In this document: piece by piece, positions 1-6,500 of the stretch | Layout of the letters: each line of letters opens with the position of its first letter | How positions within the stretch are numbered: position 1 is the first letter of the stretch | NCBI GenBank assembly: GCA_011682565.1 | Contig: JAACEJ010000212.1 | Coordinates: 1 to 6,529, forward strand | DNA: 6,529 nucleotides | Origin: Actinomycetota bacterium | GTDB taxonomy: Bacteria > Zhuqueibacterota > Zhuqueibacteria > Residuimicrobiales > Krinioviventaceae | Direction: 5' to 3' | Position numbers and translations under genes: made by a program | The notes under the pieces: model-generated | Database searches by the model: none | What the model was told of the DNA's origin: nothing | Seen by the model: the letters and a program-made list of their open reading frames with translations, nothing else

Positions 1-638
1 TGATAGGTATATTCAATGATCTGTTCGTTGAAAGAATTATCACTGAAAAAATACATGTTGTTCAGGTTGACCCAAAGACGGATATTGTACATTTTTCGCA
101 GGTCTTTATCGATAATGAGCACGGTGCCTTTATTGCCGTTCAGTATCTCATTGAAGCTGGTCATCGCAAAATTGGCTTTATCGCCGGCGATCTAAAGAGG
201 TTAAGCTTTAAACAAAGATTAGACGGCTATTTGAAAGCGTTGAAGCATTATGGTATTCAACCCGATGATCGTTTGATTCGCGCCGGAGGTGTTGACGATG
301 GCTATGAGTATGTAAAAAGTCTTGTTAAAAATGAAAAGCCGACGGCGATATTTTCTGCAAATGATCTTAATGCTTTACAGGGTTACAATGCGGTTATCGA
401 CATGAACCTTAAAATTCCGCAGGATGTAAGTATTATCGGATTTGATGATATTTGGTCGGCACAGGTTGCTACGCCGCCGCTCACAACCGTTCGTGTTTAT
501 AAAGAGGAGTTGGGGTCGATTGGTGTTCGCACTTTATTGCGAACAATAAATGGTGAAATAGCAAAGCCTGTCAATACAATCGTACCGGTTAGATTGATTG
601 AACGAAAATCGGTTCGGAAGATAATAGTTCATTTATAA
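1..638 (+). CDS. LacI-family transcriptional regulator, C-terminal effector-binding domain (5' partial)
   Basis: The reading frame is open from base 3 to the TAA at 636-638 and gives 211 residues, cut by the window edge. The visible part is the periplasmic-binding-protein-like sugar sensor of LacI/GalR regulators. It shows a GHRKIGFI segment (fragment residues 53-60), an RLDGY segment after it, the IPQDVSIIGFDD block (GFDD at 146-149, bases 438-449) and PPLTTV (158-163), all in family order and spacing. The helix-turn-helix that would bind DNA lies upstream of the window. The 211 residues match the usual length of the missing-N-terminus part of a protein of about 340 residues. The gene runs directly into the receptor gene with only 10 bases between them, so it probably shares its transcript and controls it in response to an imported sugar. 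The ligand cannot be read from the sequence. The family call is firm; the regulatory target is inferred from position. Confidence 0.93.
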   Translation, partial: IGIFNDLFVERIITEKIHVVQVDPKTDIVHFSQVFIDNEHGAFIAVQYLIEAGHRKIGFIAGDLKRLSFKQRLDGYLKALKHYGIQPDDRLIRAGGVDDGYEYVKSLVKNEKPTAIFSANDLNALQGYNAVIDMNLKIPQDVSIIGFDDIWSAQVATPPLTTVRVYKEELGSIGVRTLLRTINGEIAKPVNTIVPVRLIERKSVRKIIVHL

Positions 639-642
639 GGAG
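637..642 (+). promoter_or_regulatory. Ribosome binding site of the TonB-dependent receptor gene, overlapping the regulator stop codon
   Basis: AAGGAG lies six bases before the ATG at 649, and its first two bases are the last two of the regulator's TAA stop (636-638). This fixes the receptor start. It also suggests that ribosomes ending on the regulator could re-initiate on the receptor, which would couple translation of the two genes. Confidence 0.85.
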
Positions 643-648
643 AAAAAT

Positions 649-3102
649 ATGTATAAAAAGTGTATGAGAGTGTTTTCCATCCTCGGAGTACTTGTTTTTA
701 TACATTCTTATTTATATGCGGGCCCCACAGGAAAAATCACAGGTTATGTCTTCGATGGCCAATCTAATGAGCCCCTGCCCTCAGCTAATGTTTTTATCGA
801 AGGAACAGCCCTGGGTGGTGCAACCGATTTAAAAGGCAGGTTTGTTATTTCACGCGTCCCTGCCGGACATTATAAACTTTCGATTCGCTATATTGGGTAT
901 CAGGAAAAAACTATTGATATCACAATTGAACCAGGTCAAACACTTCAGGAAACAATAAAACTGGATTTTCAAAGAATTGAAGGAAAGGTTGTAACCGTTA
1001 CTGCTCAGGCAGAGGGGCAAATGGCTGCAATAAACCAGCAACTCCGGTCAAATACTATTGCAAATATCGTTTCAAAAAGCCGTATTCAGGAATTGCCTGA
1101 TGTAAATGCCGCCGAGTCCATTGGTCGTCTGCCGGGCGTTTCCATCGAGCGCTCAGGTGGAGAAGCCACCAAAGTTGAGATTCGGGGACTTGCGCCAAAG
1201 TACAACACTGTTACCGTTAATGGCGTGCGTGTTCCTGCAACGGGTGGAAACGACCGGAGCGTGGATCTTTCACTCATTTCCTCCAATATGCTCGACGGCA
1301 TAGAAGTGAAAAAATCAAATACACCGGACATGGATGCTGATGTTCTCGGTGGTGCGGTGGACCTGAAGCTGAAAGAAGCTCCTGATGGATTCAAAGTTAG
1401 CGCTTCAGCGCTGGGGGGATATAATCAACTCCAGCAATATTATGGTAACTATAATTTTACCGGCAACGTCAGCAATCGATTTTACGATAGTCGGCTTGGG
1501 ATTATTGTCGGCTTTAACCTTGATGATTATGATCGTAGTGCCGACAAATTTCAGGGAAGCTACCGGCGGACAACGGAGGCTGTAACAAACATTACCCAAA
1601 TTGAGCCGCAGGAAATAAGACTGAGGGAAGAAAGCGTCAAGCGAGGCCGAACCGGCGCAAGCCTTGTGCTCGATTTCCGTGTACCCTGGGGGAAAATTAC
1701 AGCGAATTCATTCTACAACCGGCTTCATTGGAATGGGCTGTACCGTATCAACCGGATGAATGTCAGAAGCAATCGTCACTATTACGACCTGGAGGATCGT
1801 GGCGGCACGACGTCCATTTTTACGGGTGCGGCAGGCATGCAGCAGGATTTTGGCTGGCTTAGCTATGATTTCAGCCTGGCGAGAACAGCTTCGCGCAATA
1901 AAAATCCCGGCGACCGCACCTGGACTTTTGTCCAGGAAAACGCTGCTTTTCAAACAGCCAAAATCGGTCCGGATACGGCTCCGAACCAGATTCCCCTGCT
2001 GGCAACGATTGATACAACCAATACCGGTTTGGCGTCGGGCTTTATTTACAATACAAAACTTGATGAAAATACGACGGCCCTGCAACTGAACGTCAAGGTT
2101 CCTATTCGTTTGGGCACAAAAATCAAGGGCTACATCAAGATGGGAGGGAAATTTCGGTGGCTCAACCGGAGGAATGATCAGAAACAGGATGGTCGTGACG
2201 GAATCCAATATGGCGGCAGTACGAGTGTGAATTCTATTCTCACGTCGACACTAAAATATCTCAGTCAAAAATATCCTGATGAGTGGAACTGGCAAAAGGA
2301 CTCGACGATTGTCAGGCGAAGCGGCGTCCTGCCGATATCACGCGTTTTGAGCAATTATGCGAGATCTAATTTCCTGAACGGTGAGTATCCCCTGGGATTT
2401 GTAGTTGACCAAAAGTTGATGAACGAAATGATGGATGCACTTTTCGCAACCGGTGAGAATCGGAATTATTCCGTCGGCTCCCTTGGCCGTGATTATAACG
2501 GTATTGAGCGTTACCAGGCAGGCTATATTATGGGTGAATTCAACCTGGGTAAATATATAACGCTTTTACCCGGTGTTCGCTGGGAAGGAGACTATTCCAA
2601 ATATCATGGTGAGCGTTACAGAGAGGTATCGCTGAACAACATCCAGGGGCCACCTGTTGACCTGGCCTATATCACGAATGAGCGTAAAAACGACTTTTGG
2701 CTGCCCATGGTGCATTTTGTTGTGCAACCGACCAAGTGGATGAAAGTACGCCTGGCCCGAACCGAGACACTGACGCGGCCGGACTTTATCCAATATGCTC
2801 CGATTACGTCGATTAATTCGTACCAGTCATATATCCGTGCCGCAAACTCACTCCTGAAGCCGGCTCATTCCACCAATTACGATGCCGGTATTTCGATTTT
2901 TGATAACTATATTGGCCTGTTCTCGGTTGCCGGATTCTATAAAAAAATTGAGGATTTGATCTTCCAGACCAGTTATATCCTCCAGCCGGGCGTCCCGGTG
3001 CTTGCGGGATTGAATATCCCGGAAACCTGGCTAAAGGGGGCTGCTCCGCAATTGGATGCCTACATCAATAACCCGTATCCCTGCTACATACAAAGGCTTT
3101 GA
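649..3102 (+). CDS. TonB-dependent receptor, N-terminal and most of the barrel (frameshifted; continues at 3083-3616)
   Basis: Outer-membrane active transporter, powered through TonB, that likely imports an oligosaccharide. A signal peptide ends near residue 24 (YLYA before GPTG). A carboxypeptidase-regulatory-like domain follows (about 28-105, with GYVFDGQSNEPLPSANVFI), then a TonB-box-like EGKVVTVTA stretch (111-119). The plug spans about 130-245, with LPDVNAAESIGRLPGVSIER, EIRGLAPKYNTVTVNGVRVP and EVKKSNTPDMDADVLGGAVDL. The long beta-barrel includes TETLTRPDF (705-713) and LLKPAHSTNYDAG (from 735). The plug wording resembles the TIGR01782-type receptors of Xanthomonas and Caulobacter, many of which sit beside LacI-type regulators. 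At residue 811 the frame is lost: one extra C in CCC (3079-3081) leads to a stop at 3100-3102, and the final barrel strands continue in the next frame. With that base removed the protein is about 988 residues, normal for the family. As written, the product lacks its C-terminal strands and would not form a proper barrel. No SusD partner is seen. Confidence 0.92.
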   Translation: MYKKCMRVFSILGVLVFIHSYLYAGPTGKITGYVFDGQSNEPLPSANVFIEGTALGGATDLKGRFVISRVPAGHYKLSIRYIGYQEKTIDITIEPGQTLQETIKLDFQRIEGKVVTVTAQAEGQMAAINQQLRSNTIANIVSKSRIQELPDVNAAESIGRLPGVSIERSGGEATKVEIRGLAPKYNTVTVNGVRVPATGGNDRSVDLSLISSNMLDGIEVKKSNTPDMDADVLGGAVDLKLKEAPDGFKVSASALGGYNQLQQYYGNYNFTGNVSNRFYDSRLGIIVGFNLDDYDRSADKFQGSYRRTTEAVTNITQIEPQEIRLREESVKRGRTGASLVLDFRVPWGKITANSFYNRLHWNGLYRINRMNVRSNRHYYDLEDRGGTTSIFTGAAGMQQDFGWLSYDFSLARTASRNKNPGDRTWTFVQENAAFQTAKIGPDTAPNQIPLLATIDTTNTGLASGFIYNTKLDENTTALQLNVKVPIRLGTKIKGYIKMGGKFRWLNRRNDQKQDGRDGIQYGGSTSVNSILTSTLKYLSQKYPDEWNWQKDSTIVRRSGVLPISRVLSNYARSNFLNGEYPLGFVVDQKLMNEMMDALFATGENRNYSVGSLGRDYNGIERYQAGYIMGEFNLGKYITLLPGVRWEGDYSKYHGERYREVSLNNIQGPPVDLAYITNERKNDFWLPMVHFVVQPTKWMKVRLARTETLTRPDFIQYAPITSINSYQSYIRAANSLLKPAHSTNYDAGISIFDNYIGLFSVAGFYKKIEDLIFQTSYILQPGVPVLAGLNIPETWLKGAAPQLDAYINNPYPCYIQRL

Positions 3103-3616
3103 ACTTGAATGGCAAACGCATTTTTGGTATTTACCTTCAATTTTTCGCGGACTGGTACTGAACGTTAATTATACGCGAATTTTTTCAGAAGTAGAAAAGC
3201 AGTTATATTTTAATAAAAAAGGAGACATTCTCCCGGGAAGCTGGCCGCCTCGTCGCGAGAATATTCTTGTCGACAGTTCACGAACCGCGCGAATGCCGGA
3301 TCAGCCCGCTCATATCGCCAATGTTACTCTCGGATATGATTATAAGAATTTTTCGGCTCGCTTGTCCTACCTCTATCAGGCCGATAAGGTGACCTTCATC
3401 TCAACAGAACCGACATTGGACAATTTTTCAGGTTCTTATTCGCGCTGGGACTTTACACTCCGGCAGAAGCTCGATTGGGGCGTGGAAGTTTTCGCTAATT
3501 TTAATAATCTGAATGGTACACCGGATCGGAGCTTCAGAGGAGATGCGTTGGTTAATCCGACTTATATCGAATATTACGGTTTTACCATGGATGCAGGCGT
3601 TCGGTATAGATTCTAG
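3056..3616 (+). pseudogene. TonB-dependent receptor, C-terminal barrel fragment (same gene as 649-3102 after a +1 frameshift)
   Basis: The open frame begins at an ATG at 3056, but that start has no ribosome binding site, and its first nine codons only overlap the upstream frame without making sense. Meaningful homology starts at 3083 (ATYKGFELEWQ), exactly where the upstream frame stops making sense. The KGFELEWQ and LVLNVNYT stretches are typical late barrel strands. The protein ends in DAGVRYRF, with the terminal aromatic residue that outer-membrane barrels use for recognition by the BAM assembly machinery. Removing one C from 3079-3081 joins it to the upstream part without gap or loss. I therefore read 649-3616 as one gene with a single-base lesion, not as two genes. 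Independent translation is unlikely. Confidence 0.9.
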
Positions 3617-3670
3617 GGAATCGGCATCCAAAGGCAACAGCGAAATAATTAGATAATTCATATCAGCAAA

Positions 3671-3675
3671 GGAGG
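3671..3675 (+). promoter_or_regulatory. Strong Shine-Dalgarno site upstream of a seven-codon mini-ORF
   Basis: GGAGG, within AAAGGAGG, lies six bases before an ATG at 3682. Strength and spacing match the site before the beta-helix gene at 3750, yet the ORF it serves stops after seven codons. Confidence 0.6.
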
Positions 3676-3681
3676 ATGTAT

Positions 3682-3705
3682 ATGAAATGTTGTAAGGTAC
3701 TTTAA
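3682..3705 (+). other. Seven-codon mini-ORF (MKCCKVL), possible leader peptide or start-site remnant
   Basis: ATG at 3682 is followed by six codons and a TAA at 3703-3705, giving MKCCKVL. It sits 44 bases upstream of the beta-helix gene in an otherwise gene-free spacer. The 19 bases from AAGGAGG through ATGAAA match the start region of the next gene at 16 positions, with the same six-base spacer. It could be a translated leader that affects the next gene, a degraded copy of that gene's start, or chance. There is no attenuator hairpin between it and the next gene. The two adjacent cysteine codons are the only notable feature. Whether it is translated cannot be told from sequence. Confidence 0.35.
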
Positions 3706-3736
3706 ATCACTGGTGAAAAAAATATTCTCAATCTTG

Positions 3737-3743
3737 AAGGAGG
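3737..3743 (+). promoter_or_regulatory. Ribosome binding site of the beta-helix protein gene
   Basis: AAGGAGG stands six bases before the ATG at 3750. It fixes that start, and the signal peptide begins immediately after it. Confidence 0.88.
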
Positions 3744-3749
3744 ATAACT

Positions 3750-5537
3750 ATGAAACATACTTTTACATTAATCTTGGTGGCTCTTTTTGCCGGCTTTCTC
3801 CTGTTGCAGGTGCCTCAGGCCAAAGCTCAGCAAAGTGATACACTGCTCGTTGCGTGGCAGAATTTGGATGGTACCGTCAATACGGATGCACTCCGGAATG
3901 CCATCGCTGTTGATACACCCCGCGTCGCAACTCGTGTGTACAAGCTACAAAAAGGTGGATTTTACTGGATCACAGAAACAATTACAAATGATGGGTGGCC
4001 CTTGCGTATAGTGGGCGAAAAGCCCGGCACCGGCGAACGCGAGAATCCGGCAGTACTTCAAATGGTTGCAAGAGACGATGGTTCTGTCAACGGGCGAATG
4101 ATTACCGGCGGCGGTGATATCACGTTGAAGAATCTCTATATTATTGGTGCCGACAACAATGGTGTGCAGACATACTATCAACCCATCCAGATTGATGCGA
4201 GCAATTCGCGATTTATTTTCGATAACTGCGTGTTTGAACGGACTAACTTTGCGCTGGTTGCATTTACCGCCAAGAACAATGATATCTTTTTCACGAATTG
4301 TAAATTTCGCAATCTGATCGGGCAACCCAGCACACAGCAATGGGAAGGACGCGGCATTTCAATTTGGGCTGATCAGGACTCGGTTGTTGTGGAAAACTGT
4401 ACATTTTTCAACCTCGGTTTTGCCGCATTTCAACTCGAAGGTGGCGCTGCGAACTATGTTCGCTTTGATCATAACACGCTTGTTAATATCGGCCGCAACA
4501 TAAATGCCGGTAACTGGTGGCGTGAAGCTTACTTTGCCAACAATTTGATTATAAACGGTTTTTGGCACGGCGAGGGACATGCTGATCTCTCAAGCCCGGG
4601 TCGCGATCCCAGGGCAACTTCATCCGGCATGTTTAGCATTGGACCGCTCCCATCGAAATATGGTCCTGAGCAGGGCCGAAGGATCCTTTTTGCCAACAAC
4701 GCCACATGGCGCGATCCGGCTTTTACAACCTTTTATGACGATTCTATAGCAACGCAATATTTTGTAAATCCTGTTACGAAAGAAGATTTTTTAGATGTTT
4801 ATGAAAATATGGTGGCTATGGATACGCTGTGGCTCAGCACGAAGCCGGACCTGGGAACTTATCCTTCCGACATTATCCCGGATATGATTCAGAATATTAC
4901 AGATCTTCGTGCGGGTATTACCCCGGCGCATCCGTATTTTTGGAAGCTCCCGGAAGACCCTGCGAATCCTGGGAATGTGTGCAACGTTTGCCCCAGTTGG
5001 CCGTTACCGGAGAATTTTTCCTATACGGATGCAGCACTGATGACAGGCGGTACCGACAATCTTCCTCTCGGTGATTTGAACTGGTTCCCGGAAAAGAAAG
5101 TGCAATGGGAAGCAAACAAGGCTCAATTTATCGCGGACATGGAAGCCAAGGCAGGTACGAGAGTTGAATTTGAAGTGGAGCAGACTGCTGAAGCCGAGGA
5201 CGGTATGCTTGCAGGTGATGCTGCTGTAAATACATTTCAGGGATTCTCATATTTTCAGATGGACGGCGGTGGCTATATCGAGTGGACTTTTGATTTGCCA
5301 ACTGCAGGACAATATGATCTTAATATTTGGACCAACATGCGCGGCAACCACCAGAGAGGGCAACATACAATCATCAACGGCGTGGAAATTCATGATTCCG
5401 CACATGGCTGGGGTGAATTAATTTACGATGATGCTTCCGGTGTCACGAGTGGTATGGAGATTAATGACTGGACATGGGTAAGATGGACCCAGGCAGATTT
5501 AAATGAGGCAGGAGCTTTGACTTTTCTTGCGGGATAG
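3750..5537 (+). CDS. Secreted right-handed beta-helix (pectate-lyase-like) protein with carbohydrate-binding-like module, interrupted by TAG
   Basis: A signal peptide (residues 1-26, ending QAKA) exports the protein. Residues about 60-330 form a right-handed parallel beta-helix. Coil-like repeats with a conserved Asn appear at 124-133, 155-164, 179-188, 212-221, 237-246, 260-269 and 312-321 (for example FIFDNCVF, IFFTNCKF, VVVENCTFF). The Cys at 160, 184 and 217 are probably stacked. This fold is shared by pectate lyases and other polysaccharide lyases, so binding or cleavage of an acidic or plant/algal polysaccharide is plausible, but I cannot identify catalytic residues. A linker with a CxxC (C411, C414) and the segment GDLNWFPEKK (441-450) follow. 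From about 472 comes a beta-sandwich resembling carbohydrate-binding modules (GGGYIEWTFDLPTAGQY). It is cut by TAG at codon 596, just before its last strands, which continue in the same frame. The gene follows the receptor with no terminator between, consistent with breaking down or capturing what the receptor imports. Confidence 0.85.
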   Translation: MKHTFTLILVALFAGFLLLQVPQAKAQQSDTLLVAWQNLDGTVNTDALRNAIAVDTPRVATRVYKLQKGGFYWITETITNDGWPLRIVGEKPGTGERENPAVLQMVARDDGSVNGRMITGGGDITLKNLYIIGADNNGVQTYYQPIQIDASNSRFIFDNCVFERTNFALVAFTAKNNDIFFTNCKFRNLIGQPSTQQWEGRGISIWADQDSVVVENCTFFNLGFAAFQLEGGAANYVRFDHNTLVNIGRNINAGNWWREAYFANNLIINGFWHGEGHADLSSPGRDPRATSSGMFSIGPLPSKYGPEQGRRILFANNATWRDPAFTTFYDDSIATQYFVNPVTKEDFLDVYENMVAMDTLWLSTKPDLGTYPSDIIPDMIQNITDLRAGITPAHPYFWKLPEDPANPGNVCNVCPSWPLPENFSYTDAALMTGGTDNLPLGDLNWFPEKKVQWEANKAQFIADMEAKAGTRVEFEVEQTAEAEDGMLAGDAAVNTFQGFSYFQMDGGGYIEWTFDLPTAGQYDLNIWTNMRGNHQRGQHTIINGVEIHDSAHGWGELIYDDASGVTSGMEINDWTWVRWTQADLNEAGALTFLAG

Positions 5538-6290
5538 AATGTTATCCGTATCTCGTCCTCGTGGGGATGGCAAAACTTTGCCGGTATCGATCTGCTGGAG
5601 CCGGGAACAGATAATGTCGTCAAATCATTGAGAGCACCCGACGTCACTGCTTATGAAATTGTCACGCCGCATGGCGAAGGCGCGCCGTGGACTCCTAATG
5701 GTTTCAAATCTGTTTCACTTAATGCCAATGGAAGCATTACCTGGAATATTGATGCACCAACCGACGGACAGTACAGGGTTCAGGTATTCTATCAGAACTT
5801 TGGTGCTCCGCAAGCGGCACAGATTCAGGTCGATGGGCAAACAGTGCTTTCTAACGTTGATATTGCAGCAAAAGATGATTCAACCGGACTCGACGTTTTG
5901 TCCGACAGCTTTGATTTGACCGCCGGTGCGCATACGCTTACTCTGGTTGGAAGCGAGTTTAACGTTGACTATATTCAGTTCATTCAGGAAATAGCTTCTT
6001 CTGTGAGCAAGCGAAACGAACTGCCGCTAGGGTTTGCATTGGAACAGAATTACCCGAACCCCTTTAACCCGACAACGAATATCAACTTTTCATTGGGAAA
6101 AGTGACCAACGTGGAGTTGACTGTTTTCAATGTTTTAGGCCAGAAAGTGGCAACTTTGGTTAATCAGCGAATGCCTGCCGGAACTTACGATGTTGCCTGG
6201 GATGCTTCTGATGTAACCTCCGGTTTGTATTTTTACATTATGAAGGCGGGTAATTTTACTGTAACCCGGAAGATGATGGTCATTAAATAA
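5538..6290 (+). pseudogene. Continuation of the beta-helix protein after the in-frame TAG: end of module 1, second carbohydrate-binding-like module, T9SS-type sorting domain
   Basis: The frame stays open from the TAG to the TAA at 6288-6290 and is the same frame as the upstream part; full read-through would give 846 residues. The first residues (NVIRISSSWGWQNFAGIDL) complete the module cut by the stop. A second beta-sandwich spans about 632-747 and repeats the theme of the first (ITWNIDAPTDGQY against IEWTFDLPTAGQY). A C-terminal sorting domain covers about 757-846, with NYPNPFNPTT (YPNPFNP at 768-774), VFNVLGQKVATLV, AGTYDVAWDA and SGLYFYIM. In the FCB group such domains direct export by the type IX system and surface attachment or release. 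The only start available is a TTG at 5628 without a ribosome binding site, so separate translation is unlikely. As written, the upstream product loses its sorting signal and could not be exported by that route. Confidence 0.85.
6018..6287 (+). other. Type IX secretion-type C-terminal sorting domain (YPNPFNP class)
   Basis: This part encodes residues 757-846 of the read-through protein. It runs from LGFALEQNYPNPFNPTT, through NINFSLGKVTNVELTVFNVLG (two beta-strands) and AGTYDVAWDA, to TRKMMVIK at the extreme C-terminus. This order is typical of FCB-group secreted proteins and is the best taxonomic clue in the window. No type IX machinery gene lies in the window. Confidence 0.85.
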
Positions 6291-6355
6291 TATCGTTTGA
6301 CAAAGTTGGTTTAAATCTTTATGTTGATGTTATTGATCGACATGCAATGAAATAT

Positions 6356-6383
6356 AAAGAGGGCTGAATAGCCCTCTTTTTTT
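6356..6383 (+). terminator. Rho-independent terminator closing the operon
   Basis: A perfect 10-bp stem, AAAGAGGGCT (6356-6365) with AGCCCTCTTT (6370-6379), closes a GAAT loop. The T-run extends to 6383, giving seven Ts at 6377-6383. It lies 66 bases after the stop of the beta-helix gene. The stem's A-rich 5' side gives an imperfect T-tract (TTTATATTT) on the other strand, so weak termination of opposing transcripts is possible. Confidence 0.93.
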
Positions 6384-6435
6384 GAAATGAACCGGGCATC
6401 TATGAACAATATAAAGATATTGAATCAAATGAGTA

Positions 6436-6500
6436 ATGACAAACTCGTAAAAAGTCGAAAAGCATGTCATCGCGAGGAGCGGAGCGACGAAGCGATCTTT
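6436..6500. repeat. Dispersed-repeat-like palindromic element (REP/MITE-like) in the 3' intergenic region
   Basis: The core TCATCGCGAGGAGCGGAGCG continues into ACGAAGCGATCTTT. It strongly resembles the TCATTGCGAGGAGC...GAAGCAATCTC element that I recall as scattered through many environmental bacterial genomes. Its ends ATCGC (6469-6473) and GCGAT (6492-6496) are perfect inverted repeats around an 18-base purine-rich centre. The preceding GACAAACTCGTAAAAAGTC (6438-6456) is also familiar next to such elements and may belong to the same unit. Only one copy is in the window, so repetition is from memory, not shown. The region does not code: the only sizeable ORF over it is antisense and featureless. 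Confidence 0.6.

Noticed and set aside
1708..2208. Antisense ORF of 166 codons inside the receptor gene, and similar antisense ORFs at 1086-1394 and 3945-4340
   Set aside because: They are shadows of strongly family-like genes on the + strand, have no ribosome binding site that stands out, and their translations show no recognisable domain.
3647..3658. Inverted repeat AATTA-GA-TAATT in the spacer after the receptor gene, considered as a LacI-type operator
   Set aside because: Only five AT-rich base pairs, lacking the central CG typical of LacI-family operators; expected by chance in such a spacer.
3617..3749. Possible terminator or riboswitch between the receptor and the beta-helix gene
   Set aside because: No GC-rich hairpin with a T-run and no conserved aptamer pattern is visible in these 133 bases.
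5628..6290. Independent gene starting at TTG 5628
   Set aside because: No Shine-Dalgarno, start inside a domain boundary linker, and the same frame continues upstream with family-like sequence to the TAG. It is the tail of the interrupted gene.
6297..6325. Promoter-like TTGACA with TATGTT 17 bases later, just after the beta-helix gene
   Set aside because: The -10 matches only four of six bases, transcription would hit the terminator after about 50 bases, and these phyla often use other promoter consensus sequences. Probably chance.
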